Shown: positions 53,995 through 62,885 of the stretch, piece by piece
Position numbering within the stretch: position 1 is the first letter of the stretch
Layout: each line of letters opens with the position of its first letter
NCBI RefSeq assembly: GCF_004127445.1
Contig: NZ_QEXM01000043.1
Location: 248,001 to 312,000, forward strand
From: Streptomyces alfalfae
GTDB lineage: Bacteria > Actinomycetota > Actinomycetes > Streptomycetales > Streptomycetaceae
Length of the DNA: 64,000 bases
Direction of reading: 5' to 3'
Notes under the pieces: generated by a model
Database searches by the model: none
Told to the model about the DNA's origin: nothing
What the model saw: the letters and a program-made list of their open reading frames with translations, nothing else
Translations under genes and position numbers: made by a program

Positions 53995-56936
53995 GCGGTG
54001 TCTCCCCGCTCTGCGGTGCCGGTGAAGGTCAGGCGTGCGAGCCTGACGGGGCCGCGCAGCCGTACGCGCAGGTCGCGCACGCCGGACACGGCGAACCCCG
54101 AGGCACACGAGGTGTAGTCGTACACACCGCCGGTGCGCGGCACGGTGACGGTGGTGGCGGTGCTGCCCGCGATGAGGTCGACGGCGCCCTCGCCCGCCGC
54201 CTCGACCGTGACGGCGGCGGTCCCCTCGCCGAAGTCGCAGGCGTGGAAGTGCAGCTCCCCGACGCCGCCGTCGAGGGCCCGCACGGCGTCGCCCGACGTT
54301 CTGCTCCGGTCGACGATCTCGGTGCCGCGCTGGGCGTCGTAGCCGACGGCCGCCAGGCCGGCCCCCTGTACCGGCCTGGCGTCGATGGCGTGCCCTTCGA
54401 GGTCGACGGGCACGGACAGGCGGATGTCCCGGCTCGACGCACCCGCCTGTAGTTCGTGGGTGCCCGGCGCCACCGTCCAGCGGTCGTGCCGCACGTCCCA
54501 GAACCCCAGGTCGGTCACGGGCACCCGGAACACCAGCCGCTGCCGTGCCCCCGGGGCGAGGGTGACGCGGCGGTGGCCGACGAGCCGCCGGTGCGGCAGA
54601 TCCACGACGGCCCGGCGGGGTGCGCGGGCGTAGAGCTGCGCCACCTCGTCGGCGGTGCGGGACCCGGTGTTGGCAACGGTGAACGCGGCGTCCAGGGTGT
54701 CGCCGTCGCGCTCGGCCGCGAGGTCGCCGTACGCGAAGGAGGAGTAGCCGAGGCCGTGCCCGAAGGGGTAGAGCGGGGTGCCGTCGAAGTAGAGGTAGGT
54801 CTGCCGGGAGCCGATGATGTCGTAGTCGAACAGGCCGGGCAGGTCGGTGTCGGCGGCGTACCAGGTCTGCGGGAGGCGGCCCGCCGGGGAGACGTCACCG
54901 GCGATCACGCGGGCGAGCGCCGTGCCCCCCGCCTGCCCGCCGTGCGCGGTCCACAGCAGCGCGGGCAGCTCGGCGTGGGCGTCGGCGACCGCGTAGGGGT
55001 AGGCGCTGACCAGGGCGAGCGCGGTGCGCGGCTGCGCGGCACGGGCCGCGCGCCACAGCCGCTCCTGGTGCGGCGGCAGGGCGAGGGTGGTGCGGTCCTG
55101 GGTCTCGCGGCCGTTGATGTGCGGATCGTTGCCCGCGACGACGATCACGGTGTGGGCGGCGGCGGCCACACGGCGCACCGCGTCCTCCCCGCGCTCCAGG
55201 ACCTCGACCGTGACGGCCTCGGCGCGGCCGGCGGGCACGGGTTCGCCGTCCTCGGCAACCTTCACGCCGCCGGCGGCGACTGAGACGTACCCACCCGTCC
55301 CGATGTGCCGGAGGAGGTGCCCGTCCCCGTGCCCGTCCCCGTCCCCACGCCCGTCACCGCGCTCGCCCCCGCTCCCCTCCCCCTGCCCCACCAGCTCGAA
55401 CGTCTCCTGCACCACCCAGCCGCCCGGCTGGTCGGCCGACGCCCGCACGAAGCCGTCACCGGCCACGGAGAGGTACCGCCCGTCCGGCGCCCGCAGCGTC
55501 CACGCCCCCTCGCCCCAGTCGACGAGGGCGAACTCGGTGGCCTGTGCGCCGTCCCCGGTGACGGCCAGCGGCGGCAGGTCGGTGCGGCCCGGCACGAGCG
55601 CCGGGTCCAGGGCGCCCCCCGCGGCTCGCGCCAGGGCGGCGGCGCCGGACGCGGGCACGCGCAGCCAGCCGCCCGCGCACTTCAGGCGCACCCGGTCCGC
55701 GCCCTCGGCGAAGGTCACCCGGTCGGCGCCGAAGCGGTCGCGCAACCCGTCGAGCAGGGAGCTGCGGCGGATCAGGGTGCCGCTGTACCAGTCGGCCTTG
55801 CACTCGTCGGCGAGGATTCCGACGACCGCGACGCGGGCGTCCCCGGCGGGGGGCGCGAGGGGCAGCAGGCCGTCGTTCTTGAGCAGGACGACGGCCTGCT
55901 CGGCGGCCTCGCGGGCCAGCTCCCGGTGTGCCGCCATGTCGACGCCGCGCGCGTCCGTCACCTCGTACGGGCCGCCGTCGGGGTCGAACTCGCCGAGCCG
56001 GAAGCGGACGGTGAGGTGCCTGCGCACGGCCGTCTCGACGTCGGCCCCGGTCAGCAGGGTGCGGGCCAGCGCGCGCCGCAGGCGGCCCACGATGATCCCC
56101 GGGTCGGTCCCGTGGTCGGTGAAGCTGTCGACGCCGGCGAGGAGCGCCGCGGCGACGGCCTCCTCGTGGGTGTCGAAGTAGTGCTGCGAGTCGACGAGGT
56201 TGCTCGGCGCGCCCGCGTCGGAGCAGACCAGCAGCTCCTCGTCGGTCCAGCGCCGCAACTCCCCGCGCAGATGGGGCGATACGTGGTTGGGGCGGCCGTT
56301 CACGAGGTTGTAGGCGGGCATCACCCCGGCGACGGCGCCCGCCTCGACGGCGGTGCGGAAGGCGCGCAGGTCGTACTCGTGCAGGACGCGCGGCCGGACG
56401 GAGGCGTTCGCGGTGTCCCGCAGCGTCTCGTTGTTGTGCGCGAGCCAGTGCTTGAGGACCGGCGCGGTGCGCCAGTACGTCGGGTGGTCGCCGCGCAGGC
56501 CGCGGGTGAACGCGGCGGCGAGGGCGGAGGTCAGGTGCGGGTCCTCCGCGTAGCCCTCCTCGTTCCTGCCCCACAGCGGATGGCGCAGCAGGTTGACAGT
56601 GGGCGCCCAGACGTTGAGGCCGACGCGGGGGTCGCGCGAGCGCATGGCACGCGCCTCGACGGCGACGGCCTCGCCGACCCTGCGCAGGAGGCCGTCGTTC
56701 CAGGTCGCGCCCAGCCCGACTGCCTGTGGGAAGACCGTCGCCCGGCCCATCCAGGCGACGCCGTGCAGGGCCTCCTGGCCGGTGCGGAACGCCGCGACGC
56801 CGAGCCGGTCGACGGCGGGCGCGTACTGGTGCAGCAGCGTGACGCGCTCGTCGGCCGTCAGGCGGGACAGCAGATCGTCCACGCGCTTGTCCAGCGGCAG
56901 TCCGGGATCGCGGAACGGGGGCGGGCTCTCGGTCAC
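53991..56936 (-). CDS. Cytoplasmic GH3 beta-glycosidase with inserted beta-trefoil-like domain
   Basis: 981 residues, no signal peptide. The GH3 barrel reads LDKRVDDLLSRLTADERVTLLHQ, GRATVFPQAVGLGATWNDGLLRRVGEAVAVEARAM, then LKHWLAHNNETLRDTANASV and ELLVCSDAGAPSNLVDSQHY with the nucleophile Asp. The second domain (VVLLKNDGLLPL, VVGILADECKADWYSG) is interrupted at ~410-545 by a fascin/ricin-like module (GGWLRVPASGAAAL, WTLRAPDGRYLSVAGDGFVRA, GTGGYVSVAAGGV). A fibronectin-III-like domain and a CBM-like tail follow. GTG start at 56936. Likely beta-glucosidase or beta-xylosidase acting with GH31. Confidence 0.88.
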   Translation of the reverse strand: MTESPPPFRDPGLPLDKRVDDLLSRLTADERVTLLHQYAPAVDRLGVAAFRTGQEALHGVAWMGRATVFPQAVGLGATWNDGLLRRVGEAVAVEARAMRSRDPRVGLNVWAPTVNLLRHPLWGRNEEGYAEDPHLTSALAAAFTRGLRGDHPTYWRTAPVLKHWLAHNNETLRDTANASVRPRVLHEYDLRAFRTAVEAGAVAGVMPAYNLVNGRPNHVSPHLRGELRRWTDEELLVCSDAGAPSNLVDSQHYFDTHEEAVAAALLAGVDSFTDHGTDPGIIVGRLRRALARTLLTGADVETAVRRHLTVRFRLGEFDPDGGPYEVTDARGVDMAAHRELAREAAEQAVVLLKNDGLLPLAPPAGDARVAVVGILADECKADWYSGTLIRRSSLLDGLRDRFGADRVTFAEGADRVRLKCAGGWLRVPASGAAALARAAGGALDPALVPGRTDLPPLAVTGDGAQATEFALVDWGEGAWTLRAPDGRYLSVAGDGFVRASADQPGGWVVQETFELVGQGEGSGGERGDGRGDGDGHGDGHLLRHIGTGGYVSVAAGGVKVAEDGEPVPAGRAEAVTVEVLERGEDAVRRVAAAAHTVIVVAGNDPHINGRETQDRTTLALPPHQERLWRAARAAQPRTALALVSAYPYAVADAHAELPALLWTAHGGQAGGTALARVIAGDVSPAGRLPQTWYAADTDLPGLFDYDIIGSRQTYLYFDGTPLYPFGHGLGYSSFAYGDLAAERDGDTLDAAFTVANTGSRTADEVAQLYARAPRRAVVDLPHRRLVGHRRVTLAPGARQRLVFRVPVTDLGFWDVRHDRWTVAPGTHELQAGASSRDIRLSVPVDLEGHAIDARPVQGAGLAAVGYDAQRGTEIVDRSRTSGDAVRALDGGVGELHFHACDFGEGTAAVTVEAAGEGAVDLIAGSTATTVTVPRTGGVYDYTSCASGFAVSGVRDLRVRLRGPVRLARLTFTGTAERGDTA

Positions 56937-56990
56937 GTGCGGGTCCCCTCGGCGGGCGGCGGCTGGGCGGTGAAACGGAAGACGCATTCC

Positions 56991-57032
56991 TCGAAGCGCT
57001 TCGATGCTCTTGGCTGTCCCACCACATGTCAA
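56991..57032 (-). promoter_or_regulatory. Promoter and LacI-type operator of the GH3-GH31 operon
   Basis: Minus strand: TTGACA (57032-57027), 17 bp, GAGCAT (57009-57004). The perfect palindrome TCGAAGCGCTTCGA (56991-57004) touches the -10 and covers the start point. It is 55 bp above the GTG at 56936. Confidence 0.75.
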
Positions 57033-57119
57033 GACGAGCGACACGACCCACGGCAACCGGCCCCCATCGCTATGGAGAGCCCAACTCCGTTGCAATGACG
57101 AGCAATTCGCGTACGACTC

Positions 57120-57172
57120 TTGTGACGTCCGAGGCGGTCACCTAGCCTCGCTGCAACATCGAAGCGCTTCGA
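57120..57172 (+). promoter_or_regulatory. Promoter and LacI-type operator of the importer/GH42 operon
   Basis: TTGTGA (57120-57125), 17 bp, TAGCCT (57143-57148), with a second copy of TCGAAGCGCTTCGA at 57159-57172, just past the start point. The two operators are 168 bp apart, exactly 16 helical turns at 10.5 bp, which would allow looping. Confidence 0.75.
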
Positions 57173-57228
57173 AAGCCGACCGGCGGTCACTGCCGCGTGT
57201 CAGGGCGCGCGCCACGAAGGGTTGAGCA

Positions 57229-58905
57229 ATGACGTCGAACTCCCCCTCCACAGGCTCCGGACCCGACCGGAGAACGTTCCTCGCCTCCTCCGGGCTCGCC
57301 GCGCTCGCCGTGGCCGGCGGGGCACCGCTGCTCACGGCCTGCGGGGGCGGCGGGTCGAAGAACGAGGGCGCCACGACGGGGAAGAAGCTCAAGGACCTGC
57401 TCCCGGCGTACGTCGCCTCGGACCTCGTCGCCCCGGACATCCCGGCCAGGAACGGCTCGGCCGCGGGTTTCACCAAGGCCCTGCCCGCGGCCGAGCTCAA
57501 GACGTCGGTGCCGAAGAAGCTGGGCAGGGGCGGCGAGTTCACCGTCATGGCGCCGATCTGGGGGAACGTGCCCAAACAGGGCAACCCCTACTGGAAGGCC
57601 ATGGACGAGGCGGCGGGCGTCCGCGTCACCTGGCAGAACCAGCAGGGTGACACCTACGGCCAGAAACTCGGCGCCGTCCTCGCCTCCAGCGGCGTCCCGG
57701 ACGCCGTGGTGGTGCCCGGCTGGGAGCTGACCGGCAAGATACCGAGCGCCATCGCCAACAAGTTCGCCGACCTCGGCCCCTATCTGAGCGGCGACAGGGT
57801 CGAGCAGTACCCGAACCTCGCCGCGATCCCCACCGGCGCCTGGCGGCGCTCCGTCTTCGGCGGCAAGCTGCGCGGACTGCCGATGCCCGCCGCCACCACG
57901 CCGAACATCGCGCCCTTCTACCGCACGGACCTCTTCGAGGAGGAGGGGCTCGAAGCGCCCACCAGCGCCCAGGAGTTCTACGACCTGTGCAAGCAGCTCA
58001 ACGCGCCCGGGAGCAAGGTGTGGGCGTGCGGCGACATGACCTGGGCCGCCTGGAACATCTTCGGCGTGCTGCCGGAGAAGCCGTACTACTGGCAGCTCGT
58101 CGACGGCAAGCTCGTCAACCGCTACGAGACCGACGCCTACCTCGAAGCCCTGGAGTGGTCGCGCAAGCTCTACTCCGCCGGCTTCGTCCACCCCGACGCG
58201 AAGGCCGAGACCGGCAGCATCGGCGACCTGTGTGCCGCCGGCAAGGTGTGGATGTACTGCCAGGACCTGTCCGACTGGTACGGCAAGGCCGCCGTGCAGC
58301 GCGTGGAGGACAAGAAGTTCCGCATGGAGGCGTTCGACTACTTCGCCCCCGACGGCGGCGACCCCACCCTGTACGCGCGCCCACCGGCCGACATCTGGAC
58401 GTTCATCAGCGAGAAGGCCGACGAGAGGACCGTCCGCGACATCCTCGCCCTCGCCGACTTCACGGCGGCGCCCTACGGCTCCAAGGAGCAGCGCCTGCGG
58501 ATGTACGGCGTCGAGGGCGTCCACCACACCTACGAGGACGGGGTGCTCACCAAGAACGGCAAGGGCAACGACGAGGTGTTCTCCACCTACGAGTACCTCG
58601 CCTCCCCCGCGCCCTTCGTCGCCTACGCCGATCTGCCCGACGTCACCCGCGGCATGGTCCGGTGGCAGCAGCGGCAGGGCGAGCACACGAGGAAGCCGCT
58701 CTTCCACGGCATGATGATCATCGAGCCGACGCGGTACACCGAGCTGAACGCCGAGTTCGAGGACCTGGAGAAGGACGTCGTGCGCGGCCGCAAGAAGGTC
58801 TCCGACATGCAGCGCGCCGCCTCGGACTGGAAGTCGGGCGGCGGCGACAAGCTGCGCGACTGGTACCGCGAGCTCCTGGACGAGACCGGCGACTCGGCGG
58901 CCTGA
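57229..58905 (+). CDS. Oligosaccharide-binding lipoprotein of a CUT1 ABC importer
   Basis: 558 residues. Twin arginine at 14-15 and lipobox LLTAC (Cys38), so probably Tat-exported and lipid-anchored. The mature protein is a large LplA-type extracellular solute-binding protein: GRGGEFTVMAPIWGNVPKQGNPYWKAMDEAAGVRVTWQNQQGDTYGQKLGAVLASSGVPDAVVVPGW, RGLPMPAATTPNIAPFYRTDLFEEEGLEAPTSAQEFYDLCKQL and many aromatic residues in the cleft (WMYCQDLSDWYGK). The large size fits a multi-sugar ligand. Start ATG at 57229 shortly after a GGGTTGAGCA site. Confidence 0.9.
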   Translation: MTSNSPSTGSGPDRRTFLASSGLAALAVAGGAPLLTACGGGGSKNEGATTGKKLKDLLPAYVASDLVAPDIPARNGSAAGFTKALPAAELKTSVPKKLGRGGEFTVMAPIWGNVPKQGNPYWKAMDEAAGVRVTWQNQQGDTYGQKLGAVLASSGVPDAVVVPGWELTGKIPSAIANKFADLGPYLSGDRVEQYPNLAAIPTGAWRRSVFGGKLRGLPMPAATTPNIAPFYRTDLFEEEGLEAPTSAQEFYDLCKQLNAPGSKVWACGDMTWAAWNIFGVLPEKPYYWQLVDGKLVNRYETDAYLEALEWSRKLYSAGFVHPDAKAETGSIGDLCAAGKVWMYCQDLSDWYGKAAVQRVEDKKFRMEAFDYFAPDGGDPTLYARPPADIWTFISEKADERTVRDILALADFTAAPYGSKEQRLRMYGVEGVHHTYEDGVLTKNGKGNDEVFSTYEYLASPAPFVAYADLPDVTRGMVRWQQRQGEHTRKPLFHGMMIIEPTRYTELNAEFEDLEKDVVRGRKKVSDMQRAASDWKSGGGDKLRDWYRELLDETGDSAA

Positions 58906-58906
58906 G

Positions 58907-59959
58907 ATGGCACACACCACAGCCGGGGCGCGCGGCGCCACGGACGAGAAGGCGCCCGACCCGCCCGGCCGTCCGCCCCGCTCCCGCGCTTCCCGCGCCG
59001 CGCGCGCCTGCGGTGCGCGCGAGGCCGGCGGCCGCGTCCCGCTGCGCCACCGGCTGCGCCGCGACCGGGTCCTGCTCCTGATGGTCCTTCCCGCGCTGCT
59101 TCTCCTGCTCGTCTTCACCTACGTGCCGCTGATCGGCAACGTCGTCGCCTTCCAGGACTACGACCCCTACATCGCGGACAACGCCTTCCAGGCCATGTCG
59201 CAGAGCCCGTGGATCGGCTTCGAGCACTTCCGGCACATGGCGGAGGACCGGCTGTTCTGGCAGGCGGTCAGGAACACCTTCGCCATCTTCGCGATCCAGC
59301 TCACGCTGTTCTTCCCGGTGCCGGTCCTGCTAGCGCTGTTCGTCAACAGCTTCGTGCGGCCCCGGGTGCGGGCCGTCGCCCAGGCGATCCTGTACCTGCC
59401 GCACTTCTTCTCCTGGGTCCTGGTCATCACCGTCTTCCAGCAGATGTTCGGCGGGGCGGGCCTCGTCGCCCAGGTGCTGCGGGACCACGGGCACGACGGC
59501 TTCGACCTCATGACCGACCCGGGGCTGTTCAAGTTCCTCGTCACCTTCGAGATGGTGTGGAAGGACGCGGGGTGGGGCGTCATCGTCTTCCTCGCCGCGC
59601 TCGCCGCGGTCAGCCCCGAGCTGTACGAGGCCGCCGCGATGGACGGCGCGAACCGCTGGCGGCGCATGTGGCACATCCAGCTGCCGGCGCTGCGCCCGGT
59701 CGTGGCGCTGCTGCTCGTGCTCCAGGTCGGCAACGCGCTCACGGTCGGCTTCGAGCAGATCCTGCTCCAGCGCGCGGCGGTGGGCCCCTCCGCCTCCGAG
59801 GTCCTCGACACCTACGTGTGGAACACCGGCCTGGACAACGGCAACTTCGGCTACGGCGCCGCCATCGGCATCGTCAAGGGGGTCTTCGGCCTCCTGATGG
59901 TGCTCGCGGCCAACAAGGCCGCCCATCTGATGGGCGAGCAGGGGGTGTACAAGCGGTGA
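58907..59959 (+). CDS. ABC sugar transporter permease (LplB-like)
   Basis: 350 residues. An Arg/Pro-rich N-terminus of ~50 residues precedes six membrane helices: VLLLMVLPALLLLLVFTYVPLIGNVVAFQDY, NTFAIFAIQLTLFFPVPVLLALFVNSFV, and the coupling motif LYEAAAMDGANRWRRMWHIQLPALRPVVALLL (EAAxxDGA). Starts 2 bp after the binding-protein stop. Acts with the next permease; no ATPase gene is present in this operon. Confidence 0.92.
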   Translation: MAHTTAGARGATDEKAPDPPGRPPRSRASRAARACGAREAGGRVPLRHRLRRDRVLLLMVLPALLLLLVFTYVPLIGNVVAFQDYDPYIADNAFQAMSQSPWIGFEHFRHMAEDRLFWQAVRNTFAIFAIQLTLFFPVPVLLALFVNSFVRPRVRAVAQAILYLPHFFSWVLVITVFQQMFGGAGLVAQVLRDHGHDGFDLMTDPGLFKFLVTFEMVWKDAGWGVIVFLAALAAVSPELYEAAAMDGANRWRRMWHIQLPALRPVVALLLVLQVGNALTVGFEQILLQRAAVGPSASEVLDTYVWNTGLDNGNFGYGAAIGIVKGVFGLLMVLAANKAAHLMGEQGVYKR

Positions 59960-60882
59960 GCGTGCTGAACCTCGGCATCAAGCCGGGCAGCAGGTCCGGG
60001 CTGCGCCCGGTGTGGGAGGAGCCGCCGACCCGCGCCGGCCTCGCCACCAAGGGGGTGACGCTGGCCCTGGTCTGCCTCGCCGTCCTCTTCCCCGTGTGGG
60101 TGGTGGTCGTCACCAGCCTCTCCTCGGTGCGCACGATCACCGAGACGGGCGGCCTGGTGGTGATCCCGCGCGGCGTCACCTTCCTCCACTACCAGGAGCT
60201 GCTGAGCGGCGGCCAGGTGTCCCGGGCCGCGCTGGTCAGCGTCGGCGTCACGGTCGTCGGCACCCTCTTCAGCATGGTGGTGTCCGTCCTGTGCGCCTAC
60301 GGCCTCTCACGGCCCGGGTCCGTGCTGCACCGGCCGATCCTGCTGGTCGTCGTCGCCACGATGTTCTTCGGGGCGGGGCTCATCCCCACCTACCTGGTGG
60401 TGCAGGGGCTCGGCCTGACCGACAGCTATCTGTCGCTGATCCTGCCGAGCGCCCTGAACGTCTTCAACATCCTGGTCCTGCGGGCGTTCTTCATGGGAAC
60501 GGCGCAGGAGCTGATCGAGAGCGCCCGCATCGACGGCGCGGGCGACCTGCGCATCCTGTGGCGGATCGTCATGCCGCTCTCGCGCGCGGTGATCGCGGTG
60601 ATCACCCTCTTCTACGCGGTGGGGTACTGGAGCGCGTGGTTCAACGCGTCCATCTACCTCAGCGACCCGGACATGATGCCGCTGCAGAACGTCATGCAGC
60701 AGCTCGTGATCAAGCAGCAGCGGCCGAGCGGCCTCGGCCAGGCCATCACCACCGGGCACCTGTCGCCGCTCGCCATCCAGATGGCCGTGATGGTCCTGGC
60801 GCTGCTCCCGGTCGCCGTCCTCTCGCCGTTCGTGCAGCGGCACTTCAGACAAGGCATGCTCACCGGCGCCGTGAAGGGCTGA
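59956..60882 (+). CDS. ABC sugar transporter permease (YtcP-like)
   Basis: 308 residues, six membrane helices: GVTLALVCLAVLFPVWVVVVTSL, ALVSVGVTVVGTLFSMVVSVLCAYGLSRPG, VVVATMFFGAGLIPTYLVVQGLGL, and the coupling motif LIESARIDGAGDLRILWRIVMPLSRAVIAV. GTG start at 59956 overlaps the previous stop (GTGA). The ATPase is probably the shared MsiK protein encoded elsewhere, as for most Streptomyces CUT1 importers. Confidence 0.92.
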   Translation: MSVLNLGIKPGSRSGLRPVWEEPPTRAGLATKGVTLALVCLAVLFPVWVVVVTSLSSVRTITETGGLVVIPRGVTFLHYQELLSGGQVSRAALVSVGVTVVGTLFSMVVSVLCAYGLSRPGSVLHRPILLVVVATMFFGAGLIPTYLVVQGLGLTDSYLSLILPSALNVFNILVLRAFFMGTAQELIESARIDGAGDLRILWRIVMPLSRAVIAVITLFYAVGYWSAWFNASIYLSDPDMMPLQNVMQQLVIKQQRPSGLGQAITTGHLSPLAIQMAVMVLALLPVAVLSPFVQRHFRQGMLTGAVKG

Positions 60883-60890
60883 TCCCACCG

Positions 60891-62873
60891 ATGCCTTCCC
60901 TCGACGACACCACCCGCGGCCGCGTCCTGTTCGGCGGCGACTACAACCCCGAGCAGTGGCCCGAGGAGGTCTGGCACGACGACGTCGCGCTGATGCGCGA
61001 GGCGTCGGTCACCTCCGTCACCCTCGGCGTCTTCTCCTGGGCCAGGCTCGAACCCCGGCCGGGAGCACGGGACTTCGGCTGGCTCGACCGGCTGATGGAC
61101 CTCATGGACGCGCACGGCATCGGCGTCGTCCTCGCCACGCCGACCTCCGCTCCCCCGCCGTGGCTCGGCCGGCTCCACCCCGAGACGCTGCCCCGCGACG
61201 AGAACGGGCGGATCGAGTGGTGGGGCTCGCGCCAGCACTTCGCGCACTCCAGCGCCGTCTACCGCTGTCACGCCGCCGCCATCACCGAGGACCTGGCCGC
61301 GCGCTACGCCCACCACCCGGCGCTGCGCATGTGGCACATCAACAACGAATACTGCACCTACGACTGGGGCGACGAGGCGGCGGCCGCCTTCCGCCGCTGG
61401 CTGCGGGCGCGGTACACCTCGCTCGGCGCGCTCAACACCGCGTGGGGCACCGCCTTCTGGGGGCAGGGTTACGACGACTGGCAGGAGGTCCTGCCGCCGC
61501 GCCGCGCCCACTACCGGAAGAACCCCACTCACGTGCTGGACTTCAAGCGCTTCACGTCGGACGCGCTCCTCGAGTGCTTCCTCGCCGAGCGCGACATCGT
61601 CCGCGCCCACACCCCGCACCTGCCGGTGACGACCAACTTCATGCCGCTCTGGTCGGGCCAGGACGGCTGGAGGTGGGCGGCCGAGGAGGACGTGGTGTCG
61701 GTGGACGTCTACCCCGACCCCAAGGACCCGCTGGGCGGCCGGCACGGCGCCCTCGTCCAGGACCTCACGCGCTCGCAGGCCGGCGGCGGCCCGTGGATGC
61801 TGATGGAGCAGGCGGCGGGGCCCGTCGACTGGCGCGGTGTGAACCACCCCAAGCCGGCCGGGCTGAACCGCCTCTGGTCCTGGCAGGCCGTGGCGCGCGG
61901 CGCGGACGCCGTCTGCTACTTCCAGTGGCGGCAGTCCCGGCAGGGCGCGGAGAAGTTCCACTCGGGCATGGTCGGCCACGCGGGCGCGGAGAGCCGCACC
62001 TTCCAGGAGGTGAAGCGCCTGGGCGCCGAGCTGGCGCGGCTCGGCGGCGAGGTGAGCGGCGGGCGCGTCCCCGCGGATGTGGCCGTCCTGCACGACTGGG
62101 AATCCTGGTGGGCGGGGCAACAGGAGGGCCGCCCCTCCGACCTGCTCGACCACGCGGAGGTGCTGACGGCGTGGCACGGCGCCCTGTGGGACGCGCACCT
62201 GGTGGCCGACTTCGCCCACCCCGCGCACGACCTGTCCCCGTACAAGCTGGTCGTCGTCCCGCACCTGTACCTCCTCACCGACACCGCGATCGACAACCTC
62301 ATCGCGTACGCGCAGGGCGGCGGCAGCCTGGTCTGCGGCTTCTTCACCGGGGTGGCCGATCACGACGACCGGGTGCGGCCCGGCGGCATGGACGCCCGGC
62401 TCCGGGCCCTCCTCGGCATCCGCGCCGTGCGCGAGTGGTGGCCGCTCGACGCCGGTGAGAGCGTCGACTGCGGGGAGTTCACGGGCACCCTGTGGTCGGA
62501 GGAGCTGGTCCCCGCGCGGGACGCCGTGCCGGAGGCCTCCTACCGGGGCGGCGAGCTCGACGGCAGGCCCGCGGTGCTGCGCCGGGGCCGTGCCCGGTAC
62601 GTCTCCACGCTTCCCGCGCCCGCCGCCCTGCGCGACCTGCTGGCGCGGGCGGCGGCCCAGGCGGGCGCACGGCCTCCGCTCGACGCCCTCCCCCGGGGAG
62701 TGGAGGCCGTGCGCCGCGGTGACCTGCTGTTCCTGCTGCACCACGGCCGCGGCGAGGTGCGCGTCCGCGTGCCGGGGCGCCACCGCGAGCTGCTGTCCGG
62801 CGACACCGTCGAGGGGGCGCTCACGCTCGGCCGCCACGGGGTGGCGGTGCTGCGGGAGGCCGCCCCGCGGTGA
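60891..62873 (+). CDS. Cytoplasmic GH42 beta-galactosidase
   Basis: 660 residues, no signal peptide. GH42 signature FGGDYNPEQWPEEVWHDDVALMREASVTSVTLGVFSWARLEP; acid/base Glu in LRMWHINNEYCTYDW; nucleophile Glu in GGPWMLMEQAAGPVDWR; then a Rossmann-like trimerisation domain (VAVLHDWESWWAGQQEGRPS, KLVVVPHLYLLTDTAIDNL) and a C-terminal beta domain. Cysteines of the usual GH42 zinc site are not obvious. Hydrolyses terminal beta-galactose (or alpha-L-arabinopyranose). Starts 8 bp after the permease; convergent with lacI. Confidence 0.93.
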   Translation: MPSLDDTTRGRVLFGGDYNPEQWPEEVWHDDVALMREASVTSVTLGVFSWARLEPRPGARDFGWLDRLMDLMDAHGIGVVLATPTSAPPPWLGRLHPETLPRDENGRIEWWGSRQHFAHSSAVYRCHAAAITEDLAARYAHHPALRMWHINNEYCTYDWGDEAAAAFRRWLRARYTSLGALNTAWGTAFWGQGYDDWQEVLPPRRAHYRKNPTHVLDFKRFTSDALLECFLAERDIVRAHTPHLPVTTNFMPLWSGQDGWRWAAEEDVVSVDVYPDPKDPLGGRHGALVQDLTRSQAGGGPWMLMEQAAGPVDWRGVNHPKPAGLNRLWSWQAVARGADAVCYFQWRQSRQGAEKFHSGMVGHAGAESRTFQEVKRLGAELARLGGEVSGGRVPADVAVLHDWESWWAGQQEGRPSDLLDHAEVLTAWHGALWDAHLVADFAHPAHDLSPYKLVVVPHLYLLTDTAIDNLIAYAQGGGSLVCGFFTGVADHDDRVRPGGMDARLRALLGIRAVREWWPLDAGESVDCGEFTGTLWSEELVPARDAVPEASYRGGELDGRPAVLRRGRARYVSTLPAPAALRDLLARAAAQAGARPPLDALPRGVEAVRRGDLLFLLHHGRGEVRVRVPGRHRELLSGDTVEGALTLGRHGVAVLREAAPR

Positions 62874-62885
62874 CGGCGGCCCGGG

